36,403 bases of DNA from Candidatus Polarisedimenticolaceae bacterium (GTDB lineage Bacteria > Acidobacteriota > Polarisedimenticolia > Polarisedimenticolales > DASRJG01). A program made the position numbers and the translations under genes. The notes under the pieces were generated by a model. That model saw only the letters and a list, made by a program, of their open reading frames with translations, did no database searches and was not told the origin of the DNA. Shown piece by piece: positions 26,601 through 32,979 of this stretch (its first letter is position 1; each line of letters begins with the position of its first letter). Location: the NCBI GenBank assembly GCA_036376135.1, contig DASVAW010000155.1:1-36403 (forward strand). Direction: 5' to 3'.

Positions 26601-26966
26601 TTCCACGTCACCGTGGACGACTACTACACGATGCCCGACGTGACGCGCACGATCACCCGGGACTACGGTCACGCCTTCGCGTATTACGACATCCCGGCCT
26701 TCGTCGCGGAGATGAACCGGCGCGCCACCCGGGAGGACCCGATCTATCCGCTGCTCGACTTCTTCAACCGCTCCCACCCGAAGATCGCCGCGATGCAGCA
26801 CAAGCGTTACGACAACCGGGAGTACCGCGAGGCGCGGGGGCTTGCCGCGGGGAGTCGCCCCGACCCGACGCTCACGGAGACGGTGTCCTATCTGATGACT
26901 TCGCTCGAGCACGAAGGCATGCTCCGGTCGCGGGCGCCGCGGAACGCCACGGGGTCGGGGGGCTGA
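23700..26966 (+). CDS. fatty acyl-AMP ligase - carrier protein - thioester reductase (tri-domain)
   Basis: A protein of about 1088 residues with three parts. (1) A fatty acyl-AMP ligase: YTSGSTSDPKGVVVTH from residue 179, WLPQYHDMGLIG, AYGLAENTL, the FAAL-type IVSCGKP, RTGDLGF, GRIKDLIIIRG. (2) A carrier domain with the phosphopantetheine serine at residue 615 in EIGIDSLTMVRL. (3) An NAD(P)H thioester reductase: LLTGATGFFGPFLL (Rossmann start near 717) and the Tyr879/Lys883 pair in YAQSKWVAE. It should activate a fatty acid as acyl-AMP, load it on its own carrier and release it reductively as an aldehyde or alcohol. ATG 23700 is preferred over ATG 23682 because of GAGG upstream and promoter spacing. 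The selenoprotein gene starts 16 bp after its stop. The fatty-acid chain and final product are unknown. Confidence 0.9.
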   Translation: MPALKTLVDALERGATDRPDQTLYRFLDVDGRERDHYTYLAFHERTRHLAEHLRREAKLRRGDRVLLVYPPGLEVIVAFFACSRIGVIPVPVYPPTPMNFEAGMAKLAFIAEDSGAKGALTTRGFYRSYRLLLAKRRLSAPWRRAPGLPDLDWWTTDDVRGVASSAYVDDPDRVLFLQYTSGSTSDPKGVVVTHENVLHNGFATLDHAPTCVSWLPQYHDMGLIGYYLYPLITGGTTHGFSPLDFLKRPALWLQTISSVRATYTSAPNFGFEYCLREDKVSEEELRDLDLSSLRVLMNAAEPVRAETYTRFFERFAPHGLRPEAHVVAYGLAENTLCVTHHGKHILTVNKRELQQRNLHLENAQARNNNQSRIVSCGKPLDGVHVRIVDPESRRVKGERRIGEIWIAGKSTSEGYWKRPELSEEIFGGTLPEETEKRRYLRTGDLGFFHEGELYVCGRIKDLIIIRGVNYYPQDIESIVEATSPRIRTGGVAAFDVDEDGEALVVLVEVRKPTDLPDAAAIARAIRTQYYVEPHTIAFVPPRGISRTTSGKIARSLTRRRWLDGQIEVIARHVSARETEPAGDLSGLRERFQYIVELYNLTGREEFSFAEIGIDSLTMVRLIEDIKVLLEEHGAGELVRHVDVKLLQRLTVAEFFSLLDQFEKAADEPIAALRYVLKKVQEEHESYERDCMRSDAELESLSRIATPSGSGAVTDVLLTGATGFFGPFLLSGLLRLTPYTYHVLTRATDPIHALDRIRASFRRARIWTPELDRALEDRVHVVCGDIARHNLGLKSEQWKALSTRVQAICHNAALVNYVLSYDALRPHNVDGTRELLRFACSGAPKAFHLVSSTFIFGWTVKDLLLETDRNAEMANLDFGYAQSKWVAEQLVHAAGRDGLDVRVYRPSLISASTGGAGSRDDIAVRLLAFMIDHGVAVNARNQVSFLPADVAADNIAAIFARPGSWGKTFHVTVDDYYTMPDVTRTITRDYGHAFAYYDIPAFVAEMNRRATREDPIYPLLDFFNRSHPKIAAMQHKRYDNREYREARGLAAGSRPDPTLTETVSYLMTSLEHEGMLRSRAPRNATGSGG

Positions 26967-26970
26967 CGCC

Positions 26971-26976
26971 TATACT
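26971..26976 (+). promoter_or_regulatory. TATACT box 6 nt before the selenoprotein start
   Basis: TATACT (one mismatch to TATAAT) lies between the FAAL-reductase stop and GTG 26983, with 6 nt before the start codon. This is the spacing expected for a leaderless transcript. It could give the selenoprotein its own promoter in addition to read-through from upstream. GGGGA next to the GTG is too close to act as a normal RBS. Confidence 0.4.
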
Positions 26977-26982
26977 CGGGGA

Positions 26983-27735
26983 GTGGCGCGCGTCGACGAC
27001 CTCCCGCTCCCCTACCGCCTGTTCGTGCGCACCTACCCGTGGCGGCGCGTCGATCCGGTCCCGTGGGCCGCGCTCTCGAAGCCGCTCGCGTCCTGCCGCG
27101 TCGCCGTCGTCTCCAGCGCCGGCTTCGTCGCGCCGGGACAGGCTCCCTTCGACGACGGCGTGCGCGGCGGCGACTGGAGCTTCCGCGAGATTCCCGCGGA
27201 AACGGACGTCCGCACGCTCGTTTCGCGCCACCGCTCGGAAGCGTGGGACCGTTCGGGGATCGCCCGCGACGCCAACCTCGCGTTCCCGATCGACCGCATG
27301 CGCGAGCTCGCGGCCGAAGGACGCATCGGTTCGATCGCCTCGCGCCACCTGTCGTTCATGGGATCGATCACGGCGCCCGGACGCCTGATTCGCGAGAGTG
27401 CCCCGAAGGGCGCTGCCCTTCTGGTCGCAGACCGGGTCGACGTCGCGCTGCTCGTCCCCGTCTGACCGACCTGCAATCAGACCGTGGGTCTGATCGCCGC
27501 CGAGATCGAGCGCCGCGGAATCGTCACCGTCGCGATCCAGCTCCTGCGGGAGATCGCGGAGAAGGTCCGCCCGCCGCGCGCGTTGTGCGTGCCGTTCGAC
27601 CACGGTTATCCCCTCGGCGCTCCAGGCGACCCGGCGGGGCAACGCGCCGTCCTCGACGCGGCGCTCCGCCTCGCCGAGACGGGCGCGCCGCCTCCGCCGG
27701 TGCTGCGCGACCTCGACTCCCGACAAGCCCGATAA
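26983..27735 (+). CDS. GrdB-family selenoprotein (glycine/sarcosine/betaine reductase B-like), TGA read as Sec161
   Basis: Two frames that would be called separately (26983-27465 and a second one starting around 27484) are one 250-residue gene interrupted by TGA at 27463-27465. Around the TGA the sequence reads LLVPV-U-PTCNQTVGLIAAE, a U161-x-x-C164 redox motif. It agrees with my memory of GrdB/PrdB-like 'selenoprotein B' relatives, where Sec or Cys occupies this site. Downstream, VPFDHGYPLGAPGDPAGQ is another family-like motif. A stem-loop begins 10 nt after the TGA, as a bacterial SECIS should. The protein is much shorter than clostridial GrdB (about 430 residues), so it is a stand-alone relative found in non-fermenters, of unknown substrate, not a glycine reductase subunit proper. 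Start GTG 26983. It follows the FAAL-reductase by 16 bp. Confidence 0.88.
27463..27494 (+). promoter_or_regulatory. in-frame TGA and candidate bacterial SECIS stem-loop
   Basis: TGA at 27463-27465 is followed by ATCAGACC (27476-27483), loop GTG (27484-27486) and GGTCTGAT (27487-27494), a perfect 8-bp stem. The loop starts 18 nt after the TGA, within the roughly 16-37 nt known for bacterial SECIS elements, and its first base is G, as the SelB-binding loop requires. The stem lies inside the coding sequence, as in all bacterial selenoprotein genes. The pairing is seen directly; SelB binding is inferred. Confidence 0.8.
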
Positions 27736-27764
27736 ACCCGAGCGCGGCCGCCCGTGGCCGGTAT

Positions 27765-27785
27765 CCTCCACATCAGGAGTGGAGG
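27765..27785. repeat. 7-bp inverted repeat upstream of the MopE-repeat gene
   Basis: CCTCCAC (27765-27771) and GTGGAGG (27779-27785) form a perfect stem with a 7-nt loop in the 170-bp gap between the selenoprotein and the next gene. There is no T-run behind it, so a simple intrinsic terminator is unlikely. An operator or a weak GC-type terminator is possible. Confidence 0.35.
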
Positions 27786-27905
27786 TTCGCGCGCGACCTT
27801 ACGCGCGCCGGCGCCGCAGGGCCTCGAGACATCACTCCCCCCCTCGGCGCCGGGTCCCGGGCTGAAGTCCGGCACGGGCCATCCGGAGTGATGGGGAGAG
27901 CGGTC

Positions 27906-29312
27906 ATGAATGTCGCACGATTCGTCTTCGGAGCCGCGGCGGCCCTCCTCGCCACGGCGGTTGCGGGGGCCCCGCCCGGCTCACGGGACATCCAGAACCC
28001 CACGAACGCCGCGGGAGGCTCCTCGTACTACCGTGATGCCGATCGCGACGGAACCCTGAACGTCTTCGACTGCAACGACGACGACGGCCGCGTCCATCCC
28101 GGCGCGACCGAGACCTTCGACGGCGTGGACGAGGACTGCAACGGCGCGATCGACGACGGCTTCGACACCACGATCGACTTCGCGATGCGACAGATCGATC
28201 GCGCGCTCCCGGGCTGGATCGCGCTCGACAGCGCCCCGCGCGTCGCCTGGACCGGGGCGGCGTTCGTCGTCGTCTGGGCCGACCGGGACGATCTCCTCCG
28301 GCTCGTGCGGATCTCACCCGAGGGGACGCTCCTCGATCCGGAGCCGCTGGTGCTGCGTGCCGGCGTCCGCTCCCCCGACGTCGCGTGGAGCGGAACGCGC
28401 CTGGGCATCGTGTACGAAGACCGCTCGACGGACGTCACCGACGTGCGCCTGATGACGCTCGACGTCCACGCCTCGCTGCTCCTCGATACGCTCGTTTACG
28501 CCGGCGGCGCCGAGCCGCGAATCGCCTGGGGTCAGCAGCAGTTCGGCGTCGTCTGGCGGCGCGCGAGCTGCTTCGGCGACTGCGTCGGTTACCGCACGTT
28601 CGACCGCGAGGGCCGGCCGGTCGACCCGATCGAGATGCTCCCGAACAGCGCCGGCTGCGCCGACATCGCGTGGAGCGGAAGCGGCACCATTCCGAGCACG
28701 ATCGAGTGGAACGTCGTTCCCGGACGGTTCGGGATCGTCTACGAGGCCTATTTCGGATTCGCCGCGACCGGCGACGTGTTGCTCGTCACCCGCGATCCGT
28801 CGGCGCACCTTCCGGGAGGCCTTGCGCGCGTGAACACGCACGACAACGTCCCGGCGCCGGGGGGCGCGATGCCGTCGATCTCCGGGAACCCGTCGGGGTT
28901 CGCCGTGAGCTGGCACGTCTTCGAGAACGACGTCAACGGCGCCCACCTCCGCTTCTTCGGGGTGCTCGACCTCGAAGGGATCCTCGAGTTCCCGCCCGAC
29001 GCGGATGCGGCGTTCTTCTCCGACGTGGTGTGGAGCGGCTCCGAGTTCATCGTGGTGAACGAGAACACCGGCGTCGGGCCGCTCGGCGGCACCGACGTGC
29101 ACTTCCGCCGCATCGACTCGAGCGGAAACGCGCACCCCCCGGGGAACTGGGGACCCTGGTCCGAGCTCAACCTCAGCGCCGGCACGGGGGGCGCGATCTC
29201 GACCAGGCCGTCGATCGCGAACGCCGGCCCCGGCCTCGGCGTGGTCTGGGTCGAGCAGGAGGGCACGGAGAGCTACGGACACGTCCGCTTCGCGACCGTG
29301 GTGCACCGCTGA
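27906..29312 (+). CDS. secreted MopE-repeat (metal-binding) protein with beta-propeller-like repeats
   Basis: A 468-residue protein. The signal peptide is VARFVFGAAAALLATAVAGA. Residues about 42-87 form a MopE-type motif: RDADRDGTLNVFDCNDDD, then HPGATETFDGVDEDCNG, rich in Asp and with two Cys. This motif was named after copper/tryptophan-binding MopE and is common in secreted proteins of Acidobacteriota and Myxococcota. The rest carries repeats of the form RVAWTGAAFVVVWADRD / DVAWSGTRLGIVYEDRS / RIAWGQQQFGVVWRR / VVWSGSEFIVVNE, spaced about 45-60 residues apart, like blades of a propeller. ATG 27906 has GGGGAGAG 5 nt upstream, better than ATG 27891. Its role is probably extracellular and possibly metal-dependent; no partner is evident. 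Confidence 0.83.
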   Translation: MNVARFVFGAAAALLATAVAGAPPGSRDIQNPTNAAGGSSYYRDADRDGTLNVFDCNDDDGRVHPGATETFDGVDEDCNGAIDDGFDTTIDFAMRQIDRALPGWIALDSAPRVAWTGAAFVVVWADRDDLLRLVRISPEGTLLDPEPLVLRAGVRSPDVAWSGTRLGIVYEDRSTDVTDVRLMTLDVHASLLLDTLVYAGGAEPRIAWGQQQFGVVWRRASCFGDCVGYRTFDREGRPVDPIEMLPNSAGCADIAWSGSGTIPSTIEWNVVPGRFGIVYEAYFGFAATGDVLLVTRDPSAHLPGGLARVNTHDNVPAPGGAMPSISGNPSGFAVSWHVFENDVNGAHLRFFGVLDLEGILEFPPDADAAFFSDVVWSGSEFIVVNENTGVGPLGGTDVHFRRIDSSGNAHPPGNWGPWSELNLSAGTGGAISTRPSIANAGPGLGVVWVEQEGTESYGHVRFATVVHR

Positions 29313-29316
29313 ACGC

Positions 29317-29346
29317 GCGCTGGTGGGCCCCGCGGCTCACCAGCGC
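29317..29346. terminator. strong GC-rich hairpin between convergent genes
   Basis: GCGCTGGTG (29317-29325) pairs perfectly with CACCAGCGC (29338-29346). The inner bases extend the stem by a G-T and three G-C pairs around a CCGC loop, giving 13 bp. It lies between two convergent stops, and its 3' arm covers the stop and last codons of the minus-strand gene. There is no T-run on either strand, so termination efficiency is uncertain, but the position suits a bidirectional terminator. Confidence 0.55.
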
Positions 29347-30164
29347 CGATCCCCTCGCAGCCCCGCCAGGCGCATCACTTCCCGCGCGATCTCCTCGACC
29401 GCCAGGTAGGACGCGTCGATCGAGCTCCAGCCCCGCTCCTCCATGAGCGTGTTGGCCCAGAGCACCTCGCGGGCCAGCTCGCGGCGGTCGAGGTACCCAT
29501 CGAGGCGCGCTCCCCCGAGGTGGCTCGCGCGCGACTCGCGCACGGTGAGCAGGCGGTCGACGTTGACCCTCAGCCCGACGACACGCGAGGGATCGAGGGC
29601 GAGCAGTTTCGCCGGAGGCTCGATGCCGGGAATCAGCGGGACGTTGGCGGCGCGGACGCCGGCGTAGGCCAGATAGAAGCAGGTGGAGCTCTTGGAGGCC
29701 CGGGAGACGCCGACGAGGACGACGTCCGCTTTCGACAACTCGTGGGAGCGCAGACCGTCGTCGTGGTGGAGGGTGAAGTCGATCGCCTCCATCCGATCGA
29801 TGCGGTCGCGATCGAGGGCGTAGAGCAACCCGGGCGTGCCGCGCCGCGCCCCCTGGAATCGCTCCGCGAGCGCGGTGAAACACGGCCCCAGGATGTCGAC
29901 GGTGGGCACGAGCCGGCGGCCCGTGGCGCGGCGCATCGCGCGCCGCGTCTCCTCCTCGACCAGCGTGTAGAAGACCACCGCGTGCGCCTTCGCGGCTTCC
30001 TGGACGACGCGAACGACGTCCTTTTCCGTGCGGACGCCGCTGCGGCGGGTGACCCGGTAGGCCCGGCCCTCGAACTGCACGGCGGCGGCCTTGAGCACCT
30101 GCGCGGCGGTGTCCCCGCGTCCGTCGGACACGATGAACACACGCGGCGTGCGCGCTCGCGCCAT
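29337..30164 (-). CDS. kinase-pyrophosphorylase regulator of PEP synthase / pyruvate phosphate dikinase (DUF299)
   Basis: A 275-residue DUF299 protein. This family switches pyruvate-phosphate dikinase or PEP synthase on and off by ADP-dependent phosphorylation and phosphate-dependent dephosphorylation. Landmarks are FIVSDGRGDTA at the N-terminus, FYTLVEEETRR, IDFTLHHDDGLR, and the nucleotide loop GVSRASKSST near residue 152, followed by FYLAYAGVRAANVPLIPG. The C-terminus has a typical YLAVEEIAREVM helix. Which of the two dikinase types it acts on cannot be told, and the target gene is not in the window. No RBS is visible before ATG 30164. The Kazal-like gene ends 31 bp upstream on the same strand. 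Confidence 0.92.
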   Translation of the reverse strand: MARARTPRVFIVSDGRGDTAAQVLKAAAVQFEGRAYRVTRRSGVRTEKDVVRVVQEAAKAHAVVFYTLVEEETRRAMRRATGRRLVPTVDILGPCFTALAERFQGARRGTPGLLYALDRDRIDRMEAIDFTLHHDDGLRSHELSKADVVLVGVSRASKSSTCFYLAYAGVRAANVPLIPGIEPPAKLLALDPSRVVGLRVNVDRLLTVRESRASHLGGARLDGYLDRRELAREVLWANTLMEERGWSSIDASYLAVEEIAREVMRLAGLRGDRRW

Positions 30165-30195
30165 GCCGGCAGCCCGAGGGCCCTTGCGGGACGCG

Positions 30196-30408
30196 CTAGA
30201 TGTCGCCGGTCGGGACGCAGTTCTTGGCGTGCTGGCAGTTGGCGACGCACTGGTTCGGGTAGGTCTTCCCGTTGTCGCAGACGACCGGGGCGTAGATCTG
30301 CGGACACAGGCAACGCGCCGCCTCGGCCTCGGTGAACAGGCTCGACACCCCGAACAGGAGCGCGAACACGAAGGCGGCGGCGACGGAGATCCGGAACAGC
30401 TTCTTCAT
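30196..30408 (-). CDS. secreted Kazal-like cysteine-rich peptide
   Basis: A 70-residue protein with a clear signal peptide (KKLFRISVAAAFVFALLFG, cleavage near AEA). A mature part of about 40 residues follows with six cysteines: ARCLCPQIYAPVVCDNGKTY, then NQCVANCQHAKNC. The spacing and the core PVVCDNGKTYPNQCVANC match Kazal-type serine-protease inhibitors (VCG-x-DG-x-TY-x-N-C). It might inhibit a protease outside the cell, but many bacterial members have no tested function. GGAGGG stands about 7 nt before ATG 30408. It is AT-richer than its neighbours near the start. Confidence 0.88.
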   Translation of the reverse strand: MKKLFRISVAAAFVFALLFGVSSLFTEAEAARCLCPQIYAPVVCDNGKTYPNQCVANCQHAKNCVPTGDI

Positions 30409-30457
30409 CTTGGAACCCTCCTGGTCCGGCGATTGTACGGTCCAACGGCGCCGCGCA

Positions 30458-31072
30458 TCAGGCCTTTCTTTCGTACTTCCAATTCCTGTGCCGGCCCTCG
30501 GCGAGCCAGGCGAGCGTCGTCTCGAGCCTCCTGCGACGGGTCTCGTCCCGCTTCGCTTCGGTGATCCACTCGATGTACTCCCGTCGATGGCTCGGCGAAA
30601 ACCCCTCGAACGTCGCGCGCGCCTTCGCGTCCTTCGCGAGGGCGGCCGTGAGGTCCGGCGGGACGACGACGCGGACCGCCCGCTTGGGGGAGGCGCGCCG
30701 GGGCTCCTTGACGCCCTCGTCGTTCAGCCGCCTTGCCTCTTTCACGTAGGCGACGAGCACCTTCTTCGCGGGGAGGTCGGCGAGCGAGGTGACCCGGACC
30801 CCCATCGGGCTCGAGCGAGGCCCGCGGGCGAAGAGGCGGTCGAAGTCCTCCATCAACCTGGATTTCCAGAATCCGAAGGTGACGTGGTGCTTGAACGCCG
30901 CCATTCCCCCGAGCATTCCCCTGTATTCGAAGCTCGGGACGCCCCACTTGATCCTCTCCTCGATCGCGGGGCATCCGGCGTGGAACGCGGCGCGGATCCT
31001 CTCCAGGATCGGCCGGGCGAACTCCGGCGCCTTGGCGATGTAGGCGTCGATCTCGGGGGTGCGCGTACCCAT
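30458..31072 (-). CDS. YdeI/OmpD-associated family protein with DUF1801 domain
   Basis: A 204-residue cytoplasmic protein. The first 110 residues form a DUF1801 domain, with IKWGVPSFEYRG and KHHVTFGFWK as landmarks. The C-terminal part has the YdeI-type ending SPSHRREYIEWITEAKRDETRRRR. Such proteins are widespread and linked loosely to stress or bacteriocin resistance, without a known enzymatic activity. GGAGG is 8 nt before ATG 31072, and the SOUL gene ends 18 bp upstream, so the two probably form one unit. Confidence 0.88.
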   Translation of the reverse strand: MGTRTPEIDAYIAKAPEFARPILERIRAAFHAGCPAIEERIKWGVPSFEYRGMLGGMAAFKHHVTFGFWKSRLMEDFDRLFARGPRSSPMGVRVTSLADLPAKKVLVAYVKEARRLNDEGVKEPRRASPKRAVRVVVPPDLTAALAKDAKARATFEGFSPSHRREYIEWITEAKRDETRRRRLETTLAWLAEGRHRNWKYERKA

Positions 31073-31090
31073 CGGGGGTCCTCCGGGCGC

Positions 31091-31666
31091 CTAGTTTGCC
31101 TCCTCCGGGGCCACCTCGAGCAAGACCTCGTTCCGCCGGAGGAACCACGGGACGAACGGCGCGTTGTACCGCGCCCAGATCGGCTCGCCGGCGGCACGGA
31201 GCCCCTCGCGTTCGAGGGCGACGCGCAAGGCCGCCTCGTGCTCGCGGAATCGCGCCTCGCTCCACGACCCGGAATACCGGATCGCGGCGACCCGACGCGA
31301 CGGGACCTCGCGCATCCGGATCCGCGCGTCCGCCGGAGCGGGGAGCGTGTCGAGGGTCGATCCGGCGGGCATCACGAACCCCACGACCGTCCGCCCCTCC
31401 TTCGCGCTCTGGGTGACCGGCGCCGTCATCGCGATCGATTCGGAGCGGGCGTTCCCCCGGTCGATGTACCGGAAGAGCACGCGGAACCCCGCGTTCCCCG
31501 CCTTCTCGAACGCCCCGTCCACCTCGGTCTCGGCGATCACGTATGGGTCGTAGAGGCGGACCTCGAAATCCTCGTACGCCTTGACGACCTCGAAGCTGGG
31601 TTCCTCGGTGGCCATCACGGTCCCCCACGCCGCCATCAACGCCAGACCCAGAACGCCCGCGCGCAT
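31091..31666 (-). CDS. exported SOUL-family haem-binding protein
   Basis: A 191-residue protein. The signal peptide is MRAGVLGLALMAAWGTVMA. A SOUL/HBP domain follows, with EDFEVRLYDPYVIAETEV at its start, IAMTAPVTQ in the middle (the most conserved family motif) and YNAPFVPWFLRRNEV at the end. SOUL proteins bind haem or other porphyrins; bacterial roles are mostly unknown. ATG 31666 has no Shine-Dalgarno. It is divergent from the DUF418 gene, and the YdeI-like gene follows it. Confidence 0.9.
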   Translation of the reverse strand: MRAGVLGLALMAAWGTVMATEEPSFEVVKAYEDFEVRLYDPYVIAETEVDGAFEKAGNAGFRVLFRYIDRGNARSESIAMTAPVTQSAKEGRTVVGFVMPAGSTLDTLPAPADARIRMREVPSRRVAAIRYSGSWSEARFREHEAALRVALEREGLRAAGEPIWARYNAPFVPWFLRRNEVLLEVAPEEAN

Positions 31667-31716
31667 GGATGGAGTGTGGCGGGGTGATCCGGGCTCCGCA
31701 AGGGGCGCCCGTCGTC

Positions 31717-31722
31717 GATAAT
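31717..31722 (+). promoter_or_regulatory. GATAAT box 6 nt before the DUF418 start
   Basis: GATAAT differs from TATAAT at one base and is followed by TCGCCG and then GTG 31729. No Shine-Dalgarno is present. Position and spacing suggest a leaderless transcript and support GTG 31729 as the start over the longer frame from 31669. Confidence 0.45.
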
Positions 31723-31728
31723 TCGCCG

Positions 31729-32952
31729 GTGCCCCACCCCTCGCGCCCGCTCGGCCCCGTCAGCGAAGCACGCCGGCTCCACCACGTCGACGCGCTGCGC
31801 GGCTTCGCGCTCCTCGGCGTGATCGTCGGCAACGTCGTGTCGCTCGGATACGAGCAGGTTCCCCCCGCGGTCCTTTCCGCGCTTCCGACCGCGCCGGTCG
31901 ACGCCGTCGTCCTCCCCGCGGTGCAATTCCTCGTCGAGTGGAAGTTCTACACGCTGTTCTCGTTCCTCTTCGGCCTCGGCTTCGCGCTGCAGCTCACGCG
32001 CGCCGAGGAGGCGGGGACGAACGTCCTCCCCGCTTACTCCCGTCGGCTGGGGATTCTCCTCGTCATCGGCGCGCTGCACGCCTGCCTGCTCTGGTACGGC
32101 GACGTCCTGCACGTCTACGCGACGCTCGGGTTCGTGATGATCCTCTTCCGCCGCGCCGGGCCTCGGACGCTCCTGGTGACGGGTCTGCTGCTCGGGATCG
32201 TGCTTCCCGGCGTCGTGACGACCAAGCACGAGCTGGGTCGCCGACCCGCACTCGTCCCGGCGACGGTCGTCGACGCGAAGACCGAGCGCCTACACGCGCT
32301 GACCGCGGGCCCCGCGCCGTACCGCGCCCTCGTCGCCGAGAACGTCGCGCGGAGCGCGGGGTTCTGGCGCTCGCGATTCGCGCGGGAGTTCCTCCCCTCG
32401 GTGCTCGGGAAGTTCCTGCTCGGCTACTGGGTCGGCCGGAGGCGTTTCCTGGAGGATCTCCCCCGCTACCGCCGGGGGTTCGCGCGCCTGCTCGCCGCCG
32501 GGCTCGCGCTCGGAGTTCCCTGCACGGCGTATTGGCTCGCGTCGCGCAGCATGAGCCCCGGCTCCGCGGGGGCGGCCTTCGGGAACCTCGCCCGGCACGT
32601 GGGGATCGCCGGACTCGCCGCCGCGTACCTCTCCGCGCTCCTGCTCCTGCTCGTACGTCCCGCCTGGAGCGCGCGACTGTCCTGGCTCGAGCCGGTGGGA
32701 AAGCTCGCGCTGACGAACTACCTCGCCCACAGCATCGCGATGGCGTTCCTCTTCTACGGCTTCGGGCTCGGTCTGCTCGGCCGGATGGGGCCCGCCGGGT
32801 GCCTCCTCTTCGCGCTGGCGCTCTACGCGGCCCTCGCGGCGTCGAGCCGCGCGTGGCTGGAGCGGTTCCGGTTCGGGCCGGCGGAGTGGATCTGGCGCTC
32901 CCTGACCTATCGCAGGTTCCAGCCGATGCGGCGGACGACTCGATCCGCATAG
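31729..32952 (+). CDS. DUF418 multi-helix membrane protein (YeiB-like)
   Basis: A protein of 407 residues with about 9-10 membrane helices. HHVDALRGFALLGVIVGN is the N-terminal signature of the DUF418/heparan N-acetyltransferase-like group. FYTLFSFLFGLGFALQL, GDVLHVYATLGFVMI, VGKLALTNYLAHS and a C-terminal FGPAEWIWRSLTYRRFQPM complete the DUF418 pattern. Relatives may acylate extracellular substrates, but no activity is proven. GTG 31729 is chosen because the family starts close to its R-x-x-x-D-x-L-R-G motif and a -10-like box sits 6 nt upstream. The frame is open back to ATG 31669, which would add 20 unlikely residues. Confidence 0.85.
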   Translation: MPHPSRPLGPVSEARRLHHVDALRGFALLGVIVGNVVSLGYEQVPPAVLSALPTAPVDAVVLPAVQFLVEWKFYTLFSFLFGLGFALQLTRAEEAGTNVLPAYSRRLGILLVIGALHACLLWYGDVLHVYATLGFVMILFRRAGPRTLLVTGLLLGIVLPGVVTTKHELGRRPALVPATVVDAKTERLHALTAGPAPYRALVAENVARSAGFWRSRFAREFLPSVLGKFLLGYWVGRRRFLEDLPRYRRGFARLLAAGLALGVPCTAYWLASRSMSPGSAGAAFGNLARHVGIAGLAAAYLSALLLLLVRPAWSARLSWLEPVGKLALTNYLAHSIAMAFLFYGFGLGLLGRMGPAGCLLFALALYAALAASSRAWLERFRFGPAEWIWRSLTYRRFQPMRRTTRSA

Positions 32953-32979
32953 CCGGCGGTGCCCGCCCGCCCCGGGGAG

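Noticed and set aside
23691-26912. Minus-strand open frame of over 1000 codons opposite the FAAL-reductase gene
   Set aside because: The product is a low-complexity Arg/Val/Glu-rich string with no motif, and the plus strand encodes an unmistakable tri-domain enzyme.
27463-27465. Simple pseudogene or two separate short genes at the selenoprotein locus
   Set aside because: Both halves are in one frame, the family motif spans the TGA, a second Cys follows at the UxxC distance and a perfect hairpin lies at SECIS distance. Decay would not produce all four.
31669-31728. Longer start of the DUF418 gene at ATG 31669
   Set aside because: It would add 20 residues without family character and leave only 2 bp to the divergent SOUL start. 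GTG 31729 has a -10-like box in place and lies near the conserved R-x-x-x-D-x-L-R-G motif.
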